64,000 nt of DNA from Brevundimonas sp. (GTDB lineage Bacteria; Pseudomonadota; Alphaproteobacteria; Caulobacterales; Caulobacteraceae): contig NZ_JAUYNX010000021.1 in assembly GCF_030704825.1 (NCBI RefSeq), positions 62,001 through 126,000 on the forward strand, in the 5' to 3' direction. A program made the position numbers and the translations under genes. Positions 6,862 through 16,500 of this stretch are shown here, one piece after another; within the stretch, counting starts at the first letter, position 1; every line of letters starts with the position of its first letter. Below the pieces are notes generated by a model, which worked only from the letters and a program-made list of their open reading frames with translations, made no database searches and had not been told where the DNA came from.

Positions 6862-8061
6862 ATGACCCCCCAATCCGTGGATGTCCTGATCGTCGGCGCC
6901 GGCGCGGCCGGGATGATGTGCGCCGTCGAGGCCGGGCGGCGGGGGCGCTCGGTGCGGGTGCTGGATCATGCCCGGGCGCCGGGGGAGAAGATCCGCATCT
7001 CGGGCGGGGGGCGGTGCAATTTCACCAACCTGGGGACGACGCACGGGATGGGGCCGGCCAACTTCCTCGGCGAGAACCCGCGGTTCGCGACCTCGGCCCT
7101 GAAGCGGTTCAGCCAGCACGACTTCGTCAAACGCGTCGATGCGGCGGGCATCGCCTGGCACGAGAAGACCCTGGGGCAGCTGTTCTGCGACGACTCGGCG
7201 AAACAGATCATCCGTATGCTGACCGACGACATGCGGGCGGCGGGGGTGGGGCTGTCGCTGGGGGTTTCGGTCGAGCGGGTCGGGCGCCTCGGCGACGGGT
7301 ATGAGGCGGCGCTGTCGGACGGGTCGGTGGTCCGGGCGCGCTCGCTGGTGCTCGCCACCGGGGGCAAGTCGATCCCGAAGATGGGGGCGACAGGCTGGGC
7401 CTATGACGCCGCGCGGGGGTTCGGGCTGAGGGTGACCGAGACGCGGCCGGCGCTGGTTCCGTTGACGTTCGAGGCGGGGCTGCTGGAGCAGCTGAAGCCG
7501 CTGGCGGGGGTGGCGGTGGACGCCGTGGTGAAAGGCGGAGGAACCAGCTTCGCCGAGGCGATGCTGTTCACGCACCGCGGCCTGAGCGGGCCGGCGATCC
7601 TGCAGATCAGCTCCTACTGGCGCGAGGGCGAGGCGATCACCGTCGCCATGGCGCCCGGCGAGGATGTGTACGCCCGGCTCAAGGCCGCGAAGGAGGAGAA
7701 CGGCAAGCAGATGGTGCATACGGCCCTGGGCCACATCATCCCCCGCCGGCTGGCGGAGAGCGTCTGCGAGCGCGAGGGGGTGAAGGGCAAGCTGGCCGAG
7801 GTCGGGGACAGGACCCTGCGCCGGCTGGACGCGGCCGTGAACGCCTGGACCGTCAAGCCGGTGGGGTCGGAGGGGTACCGGACGGCCGAGGTGACGCTGG
7901 GCGGGATCGCCACGGACCAGCTGGACCAGCAGACCATGGCGGCGAAGGCGGTCCCGGGCCTCTACGTCATCGGCGAGGCCGCCGACGTGACCGGCTGGCT
8001 GGGCGGCTACAATTTCCAGTGGGCCTGGTCGTCGGGTTGGGCCGCCGGGCAGGTGTGCTAG
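6862..8061 (+). CDS. BaiN/HI0933-family FAD-dependent oxidoreductase
   Basis: A 399-residue flavoprotein of the BaiN/YhiN family (often labelled aminoacetone oxidase family). The N-terminal dinucleotide-binding motif is [20 protein letters not shown]; the family signature [11 protein letters not shown] follows at about residue 50. [14 protein letters not shown] and the C-terminal FAD-contacting [20 protein letters not shown] are also present. The length is normal. The physiological substrate of this family in proteobacteria is unknown. Its TAG stop lies inside the ribosome binding region (TAGGAGA) of trmD 10 bases downstream, so the two are probably co-transcribed. Confidence 0.88.
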   Translation: MTPQSVDVLIVGAGAAGMMCAVEAGRRGRSVRVLDHARAPGEKIRISGGGRCNFTNLGTTHGMGPANFLGENPRFATSALKRFSQHDFVKRVDAAGIAWHEKTLGQLFCDDSAKQIIRMLTDDMRAAGVGLSLGVSVERVGRLGDGYEAALSDGSVVRARSLVLATGGKSIPKMGATGWAYDAARGFGLRVTETRPALVPLTFEAGLLEQLKPLAGVAVDAVVKGGGTSFAEAMLFTHRGLSGPAILQISSYWREGEAITVAMAPGEDVYARLKAAKEENGKQMVHTALGHIIPRRLAESVCEREGVKGKLAEVGDRTLRRLDAAVNAWTVKPVGSEGYRTAEVTLGGIATDQLDQQTMAAKAVPGLYVIGEAADVTGWLGGYNFQWAWSSGWAAGQVC

Positions 8062-8071
8062 GAGACCCGCC

Positions 8072-8824
8072 ATGCCCTTCACCGCCACCGTCCTGACCAT
8101 GTTCCCCGAGGCGTTTCCGGGGCCGCTCGGCGTGTCGCTGATCGGCACGGCGTGGCGCGAGAGGGGCTTGTGGAGCCTTGAAACGGTTGACATTCGGGCC
8201 TTTTCCACAGATACGCGCGGCTTCCTGGACGACACCCCCGCGGGTGGCGGCCCGGGAGCCGTGCTCAAGGCGGACGTGGTGGCCCGGGCGCTGGACAGCG
8301 TATCCGGTCCGGCGCGGCCGCTTTTGTACATGAGCGCCCGGGGTCGGCCCCTGACCCAGGCGCGCGTCAGGGAATGGGCGAAGGCGGACGGGATCGTCGT
8401 CCTGTGCGGCCGTTTCGAAGGGGTGGATCAGCGCGTGCTGGACGCGCGCGGGTTCGAGGAGGTCTCCGTCGGAGACGCGGTTCTCGCCGGCGGCGAGGCG
8501 GCGGCGATGGTGGTGATCGAGGCGTGCGTGCGATTGATCCCCGGAGTGCTGGGCCAGGCGGAAAGCCTGAGTTCGGAGAGCTTCGAGGACGGTCTTCTGG
8601 AGCATCCGCAGTACACGCGACCGCGGACGTTCGAGGGGCTGGAGATACCCGAGGTGCTTCTGTCGGGCGACCATAAAAAGGTCGCCGCATGGCGCGAAGA
8701 GCAGCGGCGCGAGACGACCCGGGAACGACGGCCAGACCTCTGGGCGGCGCATCTGGACAAGACCCATGCGGGGCATGACCCCGCCAAATCACAGGTAAAG
8801 AGCAAAAAAGCTCGAGGAGAATGA
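8072..8824 (+). CDS. trmD: tRNA (guanine-N1-)-methyltransferase TrmD
   Basis: A SPOUT-class enzyme that methylates G37 N1 of tRNAs reading CNN and GGN codons, preventing +1 frameshifting. Conserved features are LTMFPEAF near the start, [32 protein letters not shown] and the trefoil-knot SAM-binding loop [45 protein letters not shown] follows. At 250 residues it is complete. GGAG lies 7 bases before the ATG. The gene is one base from rplS, the usual bacterial arrangement, although rpsP and rimM are not directly upstream here; a flavoprotein gene is. Confidence 0.97.
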   Translation: MPFTATVLTMFPEAFPGPLGVSLIGTAWRERGLWSLETVDIRAFSTDTRGFLDDTPAGGGPGAVLKADVVARALDSVSGPARPLLYMSARGRPLTQARVREWAKADGIVVLCGRFEGVDQRVLDARGFEEVSVGDAVLAGGEAAAMVVIEACVRLIPGVLGQAESLSSESFEDGLLEHPQYTRPRTFEGLEIPEVLLSGDHKKVAAWREEQRRETTRERRPDLWAAHLDKTHAGHDPAKSQVKSKKARGE

Positions 8825-8825
8825 C

Positions 8826-9254
8826 ATGAACATCCTGCAGACCATCGCAGCCGAAGAAAAAGCCCGCCTGATCGAGAAGCGCGCCATCCCCGACTTCCAG
8901 CCCGGCGACACGCTGCGGGTCATGGTCAAGATCAAGGAAGGCGAGCGCGAACGCATCCAGGCCTTCGAGGGCGTCTGCATCGCCCGCGCCGGCGGCGGGA
9001 TCAACGAGAATTTCACCGTGCGCAAGATCAGCTTCGGCGAGGGCGTCGAGCGCGTCTTCCCGCTGATGTCGCCGAACATCGACGCCATCGAGGTCAAGCG
9101 CCGGGGCGTCGTGCGGCGCGCCAAGCTGTATTACCTGCGTGACCGCCGCGGCAAGTCGGCCCGGATCGCCGAGAAGCAGACCATCCGTCCGGTCAAGGGC
9201 GTGGTGGTGCCGGAAACCGGCAAGGCCGAAGGCCCGGCCGACACGGAAGCCTGA
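8826..9254 (+). CDS. rplS: 50S ribosomal protein L19
   Basis: L19 sits at the 30S-50S interface. The protein starts [15 protein letters not shown] and has the core motif [20 protein letters not shown], then [20 protein letters not shown] and [16 protein letters not shown]. The length (142) includes a roughly 25-residue C-terminal extension rich in Lys, Glu and Pro, common in alphaproteobacteria. An AGGAG site lies 6 bases before the ATG and inside the end of trmD. A strong terminator follows at 9281. Confidence 0.97.
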   Translation: MNILQTIAAEEKARLIEKRAIPDFQPGDTLRVMVKIKEGERERIQAFEGVCIARAGGGINENFTVRKISFGEGVERVFPLMSPNIDAIEVKRRGVVRRAKLYYLRDRRGKSARIAEKQTIRPVKGVVVPETGKAEGPADTEA

Positions 9255-9280
9255 ACCGCCTCCGACCTGTCCAAAGAATG

Positions 9281-9309
9281 AGGCCCCGGTGCAGACCGGG
9301 GCCTTTTTT
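9281..9309 (+). terminator. Rho-independent terminator after rplS
   Basis: A perfect 10-bp stem AGGCCCCGGT / ACCGGGGCCT with loop GCAG, followed by a run of T. It ends the trmD-rplS unit and, read backwards, also lies just after the end of the minus-strand gene at 9319. Confidence 0.9.
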
Positions 9310-9318
9310 CATGTCCGG

Positions 9319-9804
9319 TCAGTGCGGATATAGCGGGTTGCCGGCGTCGCGCTGGCCCTGGAGGCTGTGGCGAAGGTCGTGCACCTCCTCGCGCCCCTCG
9401 CCGACCCGGAAAAAGGCGCGGCGGATGGCGTCGCGGGTGGTGGCCGAGATCTGGCTGTCCTCCAGCGCCTTTTCGAAGCGGGCCCGGACGGCATCCTCGG
9501 CGCTTTCGACCGCGCCGATCATGCCGGTCTCGTCGCGCATCAGGGCGTGTTTGACATCGGCGAAGGCGCGCTGGGCCTTGGCGAGGATCGAGCCCTCGGC
9601 GGCGGGATCCCCGCCAAGCGCCCGGACCATCGACTGCAGCTCCTCGGCGACCTGTCGACGTTCGAAGCTGCGACGCCCGAACAGGTCGCGATGGCCCGGG
9701 TCGTCGGTCTCGCCCGAGGCCAGACGATAGCCGTCGGCGCTGTCTATGGTGGTCTGGATCAGGCTGTTCAGAACGTGAATGTCGTGGTGATTGGCGTTGG
9801 ACAT
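9319..9804 (-). CDS. PA2169/DUF2383 family four-helix-bundle protein
   Basis: A 161-residue ferritin-like four-helix-bundle protein of the DUF2383/PA2169 type, starting MSNANHHDIHVLNSLIQTT at ATG 9804. LASGETDDPGHRDLFGRRS and FERRQVAEELQSMVRALGG are the characteristic first helices. The family is associated with stress and stationary-phase responses, but its biochemical role is unknown. I found no EcfG-type promoter just upstream, unlike the stress genes near 21-25 kb. The longer frame reaching 10629 overlaps two other genes and is spurious. Confidence 0.82.
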   Translation of the reverse strand: MSNANHHDIHVLNSLIQTTIDSADGYRLASGETDDPGHRDLFGRRSFERRQVAEELQSMVRALGGDPAAEGSILAKAQRAFADVKHALMRDETGMIGAVESAEDAVRARFEKALEDSQISATTRDAIRRAFFRVGEGREEVHDLRHSLQGQRDAGNPLYPH

Positions 9805-9863
9805 GACGGGATCCCCGCGGGTTCTCCGCCTTAAACCCCACCGTGGCCGTGTTGGTTGCCTTG

Positions 9864-10352
9864 TCAGCGCCCCCGCAGGCTCCGGCAGCGTTCGGCGAAC
9901 CCCGCCAGCGCCTCCGGCCGGGCCGCCTGGAGCGGGCCGACCGACTGGGCGCCGTAGACCGCCCGCACCGGCTCGCCTCGCGCCAGCCGGTCGAGCAGGT
10001 CCGGATCGACGGGCCCGCCGCCGGTCACCCCGGCGCCGGGCGCTTCGAGGTCGGCGACATGGGCGAAGGCCTCGTCGCCGGCCCCGAGGGTCAGCCGGTC
10101 CTCGCTGCCGATGACCTCGAAACCGGGCACGAATATCCGGAAGGCCGGCGCCCCGGGGCCGCAGGCGAGCCGGAGGCGTTCGATTCCCGAGGCGTCGACG
10201 AAGGCCATGCCGGGCGGGGCCTCGGCCGGCGGAACCGGCGAAGGTTGCGACGGAATCGGAAGCGGCTCGACCGGCGCGGCCGGGGCGGGCTCCGCGTCCC
10301 GGTTGCAGGCGGTCAGGCCCAGCAAGGCGGCGGCGAGCAGGACGGTTCGCAT
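9864..10352 (-). CDS. Putative lipoprotein
   Basis: A 162-residue protein with a lipoprotein signal: MRTVLLAAALLGLTAC gives lipobox LTAC with Cys16. A proline-rich linker (about residues 22-48) follows, then a compact alpha/beta domain with FRIFVPGFEVIGSEDRLTLG and CRSLRGR at the end. Two further cysteines could form a disulfide. The product would be anchored in a membrane facing the periplasm. AGAGG lies about 8 bases before the ATG. It is 12 bases downstream of the tryptophan dioxygenase gene, so probably co-transcribed. No family is recognised. Confidence 0.75.
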   Translation of the reverse strand: MRTVLLAAALLGLTACNRDAEPAPAAPVEPLPIPSQPSPVPPAEAPPGMAFVDASGIERLRLACGPGAPAFRIFVPGFEVIGSEDRLTLGAGDEAFAHVADLEAPGAGVTGGGPVDPDLLDRLARGEPVRAVYGAQSVGPLQAARPEALAGFAERCRSLRGR

Positions 10353-10364
10353 CCGGGACCTCTT

Positions 10365-11174
10365 TCAGAGTTTTGTGCGCAGCGACCACAGCTCGGGGAA
10401 GCAGCGGCGCTGCAGGGTCTCGGTCAGATAGGCGACGCCCTCGGTGCCGCCGGTGCCGCGACGGCGGCCGATGATGCGTTCGACCGTGACCACGTGCTTG
10501 TGGCGCCAGGTCAGCAGGGCGTCGTCCAGGTCGACCAGCTTTTCGGCCAGCTGGTAGAGAGGCCACCAGCGCGCCGTGTCGCGATAGACCTCGAGCCAGG
10601 CGGCCTCGACGCCCTCGGACGGCTCCCACGGCTTGCTGACGTCGCGGTGCAGGACCTCGGCCGGGACCGGGAGGCCGGCGGCGGCCAGCTGGCGCAGGGC
10701 GTCGTCGTAGAGGCTGGGCGCGGCCAGGGCGGCGCGCAAGGCGGCGTGGGCCTCGGGCCGTTCCTCGTGGAAGCGCAGAAAACGGTCGTCCTTGAGTCCC
10801 AACATGTATTCGAAGCGGCGGAACTGGTCGCTCTGGAAGCCCGAGGAGGAACCCAGCACGCCGCGGAAACGCAGATAGTCGGCCGGGGTCATGGTGGCCA
10901 GGATGTCCCAGCTCATGGTCATGACGGCCTGGATGCGGCTGACCCGCGCGAGACCCTTGTAGGCGGGGACCAGATCGCCGGCGCGGACCTGGGCCTGGGC
11001 CCTGGCCACTTCATGCAGGATCTGTTTGAGCCACAGCTCCTTGGTCTGGTGGATGATGACGAACAGCATCTCGTCGTGCTCGTCCGAGAGCGGATGCTGC
11101 GCCGCCAACAGATCGTCGAGCGACAGATAGCCGGCATAGGTGATGTCGGACGGATGGGCGGGCGCGTCGGTCAT
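10365..11174 (-). CDS. kynA: Tryptophan 2,3-dioxygenase
   Basis: A heme enzyme that opens the indole ring of L-tryptophan to N-formylkynurenine, the first step of the kynurenine pathway. Motifs are YLSLDDLLAAQHPLS, DEMLFVIIHQTKELWLKQI (contains the substrate-base histidine), FRGVLGSSSGFQSDQFRRFE, and LLTWRHKHVVTVERIIG with the axial heme histidine. RRRGTGGTEGVAYL is the substrate-closing GTGG loop. ATG 11174 gives MTDAPAHPSDITYAGYL and the normal length of 269; the open frame upstream to 11261 is not coding. No kynureninase or formamidase is visible nearby. Confidence 0.95.
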   Translation of the reverse strand: MTDAPAHPSDITYAGYLSLDDLLAAQHPLSDEHDEMLFVIIHQTKELWLKQILHEVARAQAQVRAGDLVPAYKGLARVSRIQAVMTMSWDILATMTPADYLRFRGVLGSSSGFQSDQFRRFEYMLGLKDDRFLRFHEERPEAHAALRAALAAPSLYDDALRQLAAAGLPVPAEVLHRDVSKPWEPSEGVEAAWLEVYRDTARWWPLYQLAEKLVDLDDALLTWRHKHVVTVERIIGRRRGTGGTEGVAYLTETLQRRCFPELWSLRTKL

Positions 11175-11205
11175 CCGCGACCTATCGCCCGGGTCGGGGT
11201 CGGGC

Positions 11206-11463
11206 TCAAGACTTGTCGGGCTTCCTGACGTCGGCGCCGCCCGAGCGATCCGCACGTTCATCCCAGCCCTCGCGATCGGAACGGAAGGCCAGGGCCATCA
11301 GGACCCAGGTCAAGGCGATCGTGCCGAGAATTCCCAGCGAGAGCGCGATGAAGCCGTGAACCGGCATGGGGTCGCCGCCGATGGCCCCCCACGCCCAACT
11401 GACGCCGACAACCGCCATGACAGCGACGCCGGCCGCGATGAGGAGGGTGCGGAAACGGGGCAT
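11206..11463 (-). CDS. Small membrane protein, two TM segments
   Basis: An 85-residue protein with two predicted membrane helices (RTLLIAAGVAVMAVVGVSWA and a second around FIALSLGILGTIALTWVLMA), followed by a charged cytoplasmic tail ending RSGGADVRKPDKS. It resembles small alphaproteobacterial inner-membrane proteins of unknown role. It lies 31 bases upstream of kynA on the same strand and could share its transcript. There is no clear ribosome binding site before the ATG at 11463. Confidence 0.65.
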   Translation of the reverse strand: MPRFRTLLIAAGVAVMAVVGVSWAWGAIGGDPMPVHGFIALSLGILGTIALTWVLMALAFRSDREGWDERADRSGGADVRKPDKS

Positions 11464-11524
11464 ACGGCGATCTACACCCGCCGTGGCGCGGGCGCACCCC
11501 CGGAAACCTGCACGGCGCGGTCGG

Positions 11525-12571
11525 TCAGGCCGCGTGGCGGATCGAGACCGTCATGCCGGGACTGGCCGACAGGGTCATGCGGGCCTCCAGCTGTTTGACC
11601 AGGGCCTCGACGATGGCCGTGCCGAGACCGCCGTGGGGCGCAGGAACGGCACCGCCCGCGGCGCCGACGCCGTTGTCGTGGACGATCAGGGTCCAGCCGC
11701 CGCCCCCGCTGGCATAGCTTACGGTCACCACGGCGTCGGCCCGGTTGTCCGGAAAGGCGTATTTGATGGCGTTGATGACCAGTTCGGTGACGATCAGGCC
11801 CATGCTGACAGCCTTGTCGGAGCCGATGAAGCCATGGTCGGCGTCCACCCTGATGCGGATCGGCTGGGTCTCGCCGACCATGGAGGCCGCGAGGCTGGCG
11901 CAGAGCTTGGTCAGGTAGGGGCCGACCTCGATCTGGTCGAGGCCGCCCGAGGCGTGGAGGTGGGACTGGACCTCGGCGACGGAGAGCACCCGCTGGTGCG
12001 CGTCCTTGAGGTGCAGGCGGGTCTCCTCGGAGGTCACGGCCCGGGCCTTGATCAGCAGGATGCTGGCGATGATCTGCAGGCTGTTGGCGACGCGGTGCTG
12101 CATCTCCTGCAGCAGGACCTGCTTCTGGCGCAGCAGCTCCTCGGTGTGTTCCAGCAGCTCGGCCAGTTCGCGCTCGACTGTCCGGCGCGCCGTGACGTCG
12201 GTGAAGGCCAGAAGGATGGTGCTGTTGGAACTGGTTGCGTAGATCACCTTGCGCGCGTTCAGCAGCATGGTTCGGCGGCCGACGCCGGGGAAGTCGTGGT
12301 CGACCTCGAACCCGTCCATGGCGGTCTTCTCGGGAATTATGGTCTCGAGCAGCAGACGCAGGGCCGGAATGTTCCACTGGCCGTCGCCAAGGTCGTAAAG
12401 CAGACGTCCCATGGTGTGGACGGGGTCGACCTTGAATATCTCGTAGAAGGCGCGGCTGGCGGCCAGCACCCGGAGACCGCCGTCGAGAACGATCAGCGGC
12501 TCATGGATGGTGTCGACGATCGCCTGGGCGAGCGTCTGGGCGTCCTCGATCCCGGGGATCGTCGTCGACAT
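11525..12571 (-). CDS. Sensor histidine kinase, PAS + HWE/HisKA_2 type
   Basis: A 348-residue cytoplasmic kinase. Residues about 15-125 form a PAS domain (DTIHEPLIVLDGGLRVLAAS, then FDVTAR-like end LLAFTDVTARRTVER). A coiled coil (ELAELLEHTEELLRQKQVLL) leads to the HisKA_2 box QEMQHRVANSLQIIASIL, where His is the phosphoacceptor. The ATPase domain has the N box ELVINAIKYAFPDN and the G1 box VHDNGVGA. In alphaproteobacteria this subclass often feeds the general stress or light responses; no response regulator is adjacent. ATG 12571 is chosen because the preceding frame (to 12775) has no protein-like composition. It has no membrane segment, so it senses an intracellular signal. Confidence 0.87.
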   Translation of the reverse strand: MSTTIPGIEDAQTLAQAIVDTIHEPLIVLDGGLRVLAASRAFYEIFKVDPVHTMGRLLYDLGDGQWNIPALRLLLETIIPEKTAMDGFEVDHDFPGVGRRTMLLNARKVIYATSSNSTILLAFTDVTARRTVERELAELLEHTEELLRQKQVLLQEMQHRVANSLQIIASILLIKARAVTSEETRLHLKDAHQRVLSVAEVQSHLHASGGLDQIEVGPYLTKLCASLAASMVGETQPIRIRVDADHGFIGSDKAVSMGLIVTELVINAIKYAFPDNRADAVVTVSYASGGGGWTLIVHDNGVGAAGGAVPAPHGGLGTAIVEALVKQLEARMTLSASPGMTVSIRHAA

Positions 12572-12668
12572 GTGGAGAGGGGCGTCCAGCGAAGGCGCGA
12601 AGGGCGGCCAGCCGGTCACCTGTACGCGTAAAAACCGGTCCCGTGGGAAATTAGGTTGGCAAGCCGGC

Positions 12669-12836
12669 TCAGGCCCGCCGGGCGTAACGATCCTGCCACT
12701 CGGCCTGGTGGGCGAGGTCCCGCCAGTAAACCGCCATGCTGGTCCACTCGGCGCGCATCCGGGAGGCGCTGTCACGGGCGGCGAAGCCGTCCATTCGCGC
12801 GGCCATCGCCATGCATTGCGAAGCGGTTCTCATCAT
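12669..12836 (-). CDS. Small hypothetical protein, 55 residues
   Basis: Starts MMRTASQCMAMAARMDGFAA and contains SRMRAEWTSMAVYWRDLAHQ. The pattern of two amphipathic helices with a W-x-x-L-A segment is typical of small uncharacterised alphaproteobacterial proteins. It sits alone between the kinase and ydbL, on the same strand as both. Start evidence is moderate (GACGGG upstream), and no function can be given. Confidence 0.45.
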   Translation of the reverse strand: MMRTASQCMAMAARMDGFAARDSASRMRAEWTSMAVYWRDLAHQAEWQDRYARRA

Positions 12837-12909
12837 CCATCCCGTCAGGCCGGACAAACCGGCTGACTGTGGAACCCGCCCGCGACCTTTGGGGTCCGTA
12901 CGGCGGCGC

Positions 12910-13296
12910 TTAGCGCTGGACCCACTGGCCTTGGGCGTTGCGGTACCACTGGCCGGAGCTGATGCGCGGCAGCAGCTGGGTCTGGAACATGCGCGCGGCC
13001 GCCGCCTCGACGGTGGCTCCATCGCCGGCGGCCTGGGCGCTGCGCGCATAGGCTTCGCGGCGGGCTGCATTGGTGACCTGGACGGCCGCGGTCAGGGCCG
13101 GGTCGGACGAGGGGACGCGGAAGCCGAGGTAGCCGTCGGCCTGTTCGCCCACGGTCCCCTGCGCCTTGGCGGCGTCGATCGTCGCCTTCTGGGCCGGGGT
13201 TTGGGCGAAGGCCGCGCCCGCGGCCACGCCGAGGGCCATGATGGCCGCCGTCACGACGAAGAGCTTGCGGAAAGACATCTCGGGCAACTTTCGCAT
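12910..13296 (-). CDS. ydbL: YdbL family (DUF1318) periplasmic protein
   Basis: A 128-residue secreted protein. Its signal peptide (FVVTAAIMALGVAAGAAFAQ) ends at AFAQ, followed by QKATIDAAKAQGTVGEQADG, the DUF1318 signature, and a C-terminal end GQWYRNAQGQWVQR. In E. coli YdbL is the periplasmic partner of YdbH and YnbE, and the three form an inter-membrane lipid-transport bridge. The ATG at 13296 overlaps the ynbE stop (TGATG), pointing to translational coupling. A second Met at 13278 gives a cleaner signal peptide but has no ribosome binding site. Confidence 0.85.
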   Translation of the reverse strand: MRKLPEMSFRKLFVVTAAIMALGVAAGAAFAQTPAQKATIDAAKAQGTVGEQADGYLGFRVPSSDPALTAAVQVTNAARREAYARSAQAAGDGATVEAAAARMFQTQLLPRISSGQWYRNAQGQWVQR

Positions 13297-13484
13297 CAGA
13301 ACAGGTTGGGATTCTCGACGAGGAGGTCCTGAAGCTCCTTGTCGAGGCGCACGCGAACATCGGCGTCGAGCTTCGCGTAGATCTGGATCGGATCGACCTG
13401 CAGCCGAACCGTGGGCGTGCAGGCGGTCGCGCCGACGGCGGCGATGAGGCCGAGCAGGGCGAGGCTTGCGCGCGTCCGGGTCAT
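13296..13484 (-). CDS. ynbE: YnbE-like lipoprotein
   Basis: A 62-residue lipoprotein. The signal RASLALLGLIAAVGATAC gives lipobox GATAC, then TPTVRLQVDPIQIYAKLDAD, the characteristic short YnbE domain, and DLLVENPNLF at the end. YnbE is an outer-membrane lipoprotein that pairs by beta-strand stacking with the C-terminus of YdbH. It lies between ydbH (83 bases upstream) and ydbL (overlapping), the same order as in E. coli. Confidence 0.85.
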   Translation of the reverse strand: MTRTRASLALLGLIAAVGATACTPTVRLQVDPIQIYAKLDADVRVRLDKELQDLLVENPNLF

Positions 13485-13566
13485 GAGCGGTGGTCTCCGG
13501 TCTTCAATCCGCAGCGATCTAACGCGATGGACGGTGAACGGGTTCTGAACGGCGAAGGTGGCCTGA

Positions 13567-16500
13567 TCAGGGCGCGACCGGCGGGGACGTTTCGGGCGGC
13601 GCCGCGGACCCCGGCGAGGGCCGGCCTTCGCGGGCGCGGTTCAGTTCCAGCAGATCGCCGATCAACTGGTTGAGGTTCAGGGTCGTATCCAGCGTCAGGT
13701 CGATGCCGGTGCCGGACGGCAGGGGCAGCGGGCGGTTGAGGAATTCGCGGCTGATGAACTCGGCGATGGATATCCGCAGCTCCTGGCGTTCGGGCGGATC
13801 ATGCCGGCCGCGGATGCGGAACAGGACGCCGATCCGGCCCTCGTCGAGGCTGTTGACCTCGGCGGACAGGATGTCGAACGACAGGTTCTCCATCGCCTGA
13901 TAGGCCAGATCCTGAACTGTGTTGGGCGGCACCGCCTCGCCGCCGCCGCCGGCCTCGAGCCCGCTCAGGGCCTCGCGGGCGATGGAGAGGCGTCCGGGCT
14001 GGACCGCCGCCAGCGAACCGCCGGCGATGCGGACGCCGTTCACCCGGTCGGAGGTGAATGGCAGACGTCCCGAGACCACGGCGTCCAGATTGACCTTGTC
14101 GCCGAAGCCGGCCCCCGCGATCACCTGGCCCAGCTGGACGTTCTCCAGCACGATGACGCCGCTGATCGGCTGGTTCGGGTCCAGCGGCACCGCGAACGGT
14201 TCGACGCGGATCCGGCCGTCGGCCACGGCCAGTTCGCCGCCCTCGATGGTTACGGCCGCCTTGTCGAGACCGAAGGTCAGTTCAATGTCGGTCAGGGGCG
14301 CGACCGATTCCAGCAGCTCGGCCGTCAGCCGCTGGCCCGGCGCGGCGGTCAGGGGGGCCAGGTTGATGAAGTCGACGGTCCCGCGCAGGCCCTTCACCGG
14401 ACCGGCGGGGCTTACGAAGTCGAGGCCGGGGATGGTCAGGCGGCCGGAACTGGTCCCCTCCGCGTCGGCCCGCCAATCGATGCGGCCGTCGAAGCCGACG
14501 GAGCCGGTCGCCGGGGAGCCCACGAATTCGGCGAGGGGGCTGAGATCGGCTGGCTGAAGGCCGCCCTCGGCGAAGACGATCGACGGCGCCGAAATGGTCA
14601 GGCCGCCGGCGCCGGCCTGGCCGTCGTGGGCCAGGGTCAGGCGGCCGAGCGCCGCTTCGCCGCGGCTGAGATCGAAGGCGCCGGTCCAGTCCTCGTCGGC
14701 GAGCCGGGCGGAGCCCGTCGCGTCCAGGGGATGGAAGCGCAGGGGCGTGGTCGCGTCCTCCACCGTCGCCCGGGCCACCCGGGCCTCAAGACCGACGCCG
14801 CCGGGACCGCCCATGGCCGTGAAGCCGCCCCCGACGTCCCGGAAATTCAGCGCCAGGAAGGGGGCGGCGGCGTCCAGGCCGCGCACCGCGCCGTCGGCCC
14901 GCCAGCGCCCGTCGGCGACGCTGACCAGAGGGCGGCCCGCGGGGCATATGTCGCCGGCGATGTCCGTGACGTCGCTCTCGTCGAGCTCCAGTCGTTCGAC
15001 GGTCAGGGGCGCGCAACCCGCCGCGACATAGGTCAGGCGGCCGCTCGACGAGGCCAGCTCGCCCCGGGTGCGCAGCGCGATGTTCCGGGCGAGTCCGAAA
15101 TCCAGGGCGGCGCGGCCGTCCAGGGCGGCGGTGAAGCCGGAAGGAGTCAGACGCCAGGCGGGGATGTCGAAGGACGCTTCGGGCAGGCCTTCCCCCCGCA
15201 TCGCCGTCAGCGACAGGGCGCCTCCGCCGGACTGGCCGCGCGCGGCGGCGAAGACCGGCGCGGCGGCCGGGCTGAGCGTCAGCACCCCGCCGTTGGCCGG
15301 CCGCAGGGTCGCCGGCCGGGTCAGGACCAGGCGCGTTCCCGAATGTCCGGTGGTCAGCCGGAAGGCGGGAACCTCGACGGCGAAGGCCGCGAGGGCGCGC
15401 TTCATTCCGGCGAGTTCGGGGATGTCGTCGCCGGCAGGCGGGCCGAACAGCGGCCAGGAGCCCCGGGCGGCCCGGAAATCCCCGCTCGCGGTGATGCGCA
15501 GGCCGCCGTCCGAGACGAGGTCGAAATCCGCCGAACCCCGGGACCCGGCCAGGGTCAGGTCGTCCCAGGTCAGTCGATCCGCCGACAGGATGACGGGTCC
15601 CTGGACCTCGACCGCCGCGCCGCGGCCTCCGATCTCCAGCCGGCTGGAGGTCACGGCGATCCCGGCGCCGTCGAGCCCGGCGCCGGAGGCGCGGGCGGCG
15701 GACAGGACCGCGCCCCCATCCAGACGCCAGTTCATCCCGCGGGCGTCGCGCGCCAGAACGGTGCGGGCGCCGGTCAGCCGCAGGCGCGGAGCCGCGGCCG
15801 ATCCTCCGGGACTGTCGACCCGCGCGGCGCGGAGATCGGCGGCGGCGGTCCCTTCGATGCGGAAGGACTCGATCCAGCCCCGCGTCCCGCCGTCGAAGGT
15901 CAGGTGCAGATCGGCGTCGCGCGCCCTGGCCTCGCCGGCGGCGAGGCGGGCGGCGGCGAGGCGCAGGTCGACCCGCGCCCGACCGTCGCCGCGCCGGGTC
16001 TCGAGATCGGGATAGGGCAGGTCGCCGGCCAGGGTCAGGCGTGCGGCCTCGCCGGCGAGGCCCGGCGAGGCGGCGCTGTCGACGGCGGCCTCGAGGCGCA
16101 GGGCGACCCGGTCGCCGGTGGTGGTCAGATCGACCGTGGCCCGCAGCCCGCGCGCCTCGACCGCGCCGCTCCTGAACGCCGTCGCCGGCATCCGGGCGGT
16201 CAGCCGCATCAGCTTGCCGTCGTCGACGCGCGCGTCGCCGAGGATGTTGGTCGGGCCGTAGTCCGTGTCGAGCCGCACGCGCGCGCCCTCGACCAGGACC
16301 AGCGGGCCCCGGCTGTCCGGGCGGGGCGGCCGGCCGGTGAAGCGCTCGACCAGCGGATCCAGCGAGCCCAGGGTCAGCCGGCCGCCGCGGACGCTGGCGC
16401 GAACCACCGGACGGACCAGACGGATGCGGCCGGGGGTCAGGCCGAGGCCCCCCTTCGACCACGGCGCGCCGATCGCATAGTCGACCTCGACGCGTTCGAC

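Noticed and set aside
5554..8331. 925-codon open frame on the minus strand
   Set aside because: Shadow of the HTH, BaiN-type and trmD genes plus repeat sequence; Pro/Arg-rich product typical of GC-biased antisense frames.
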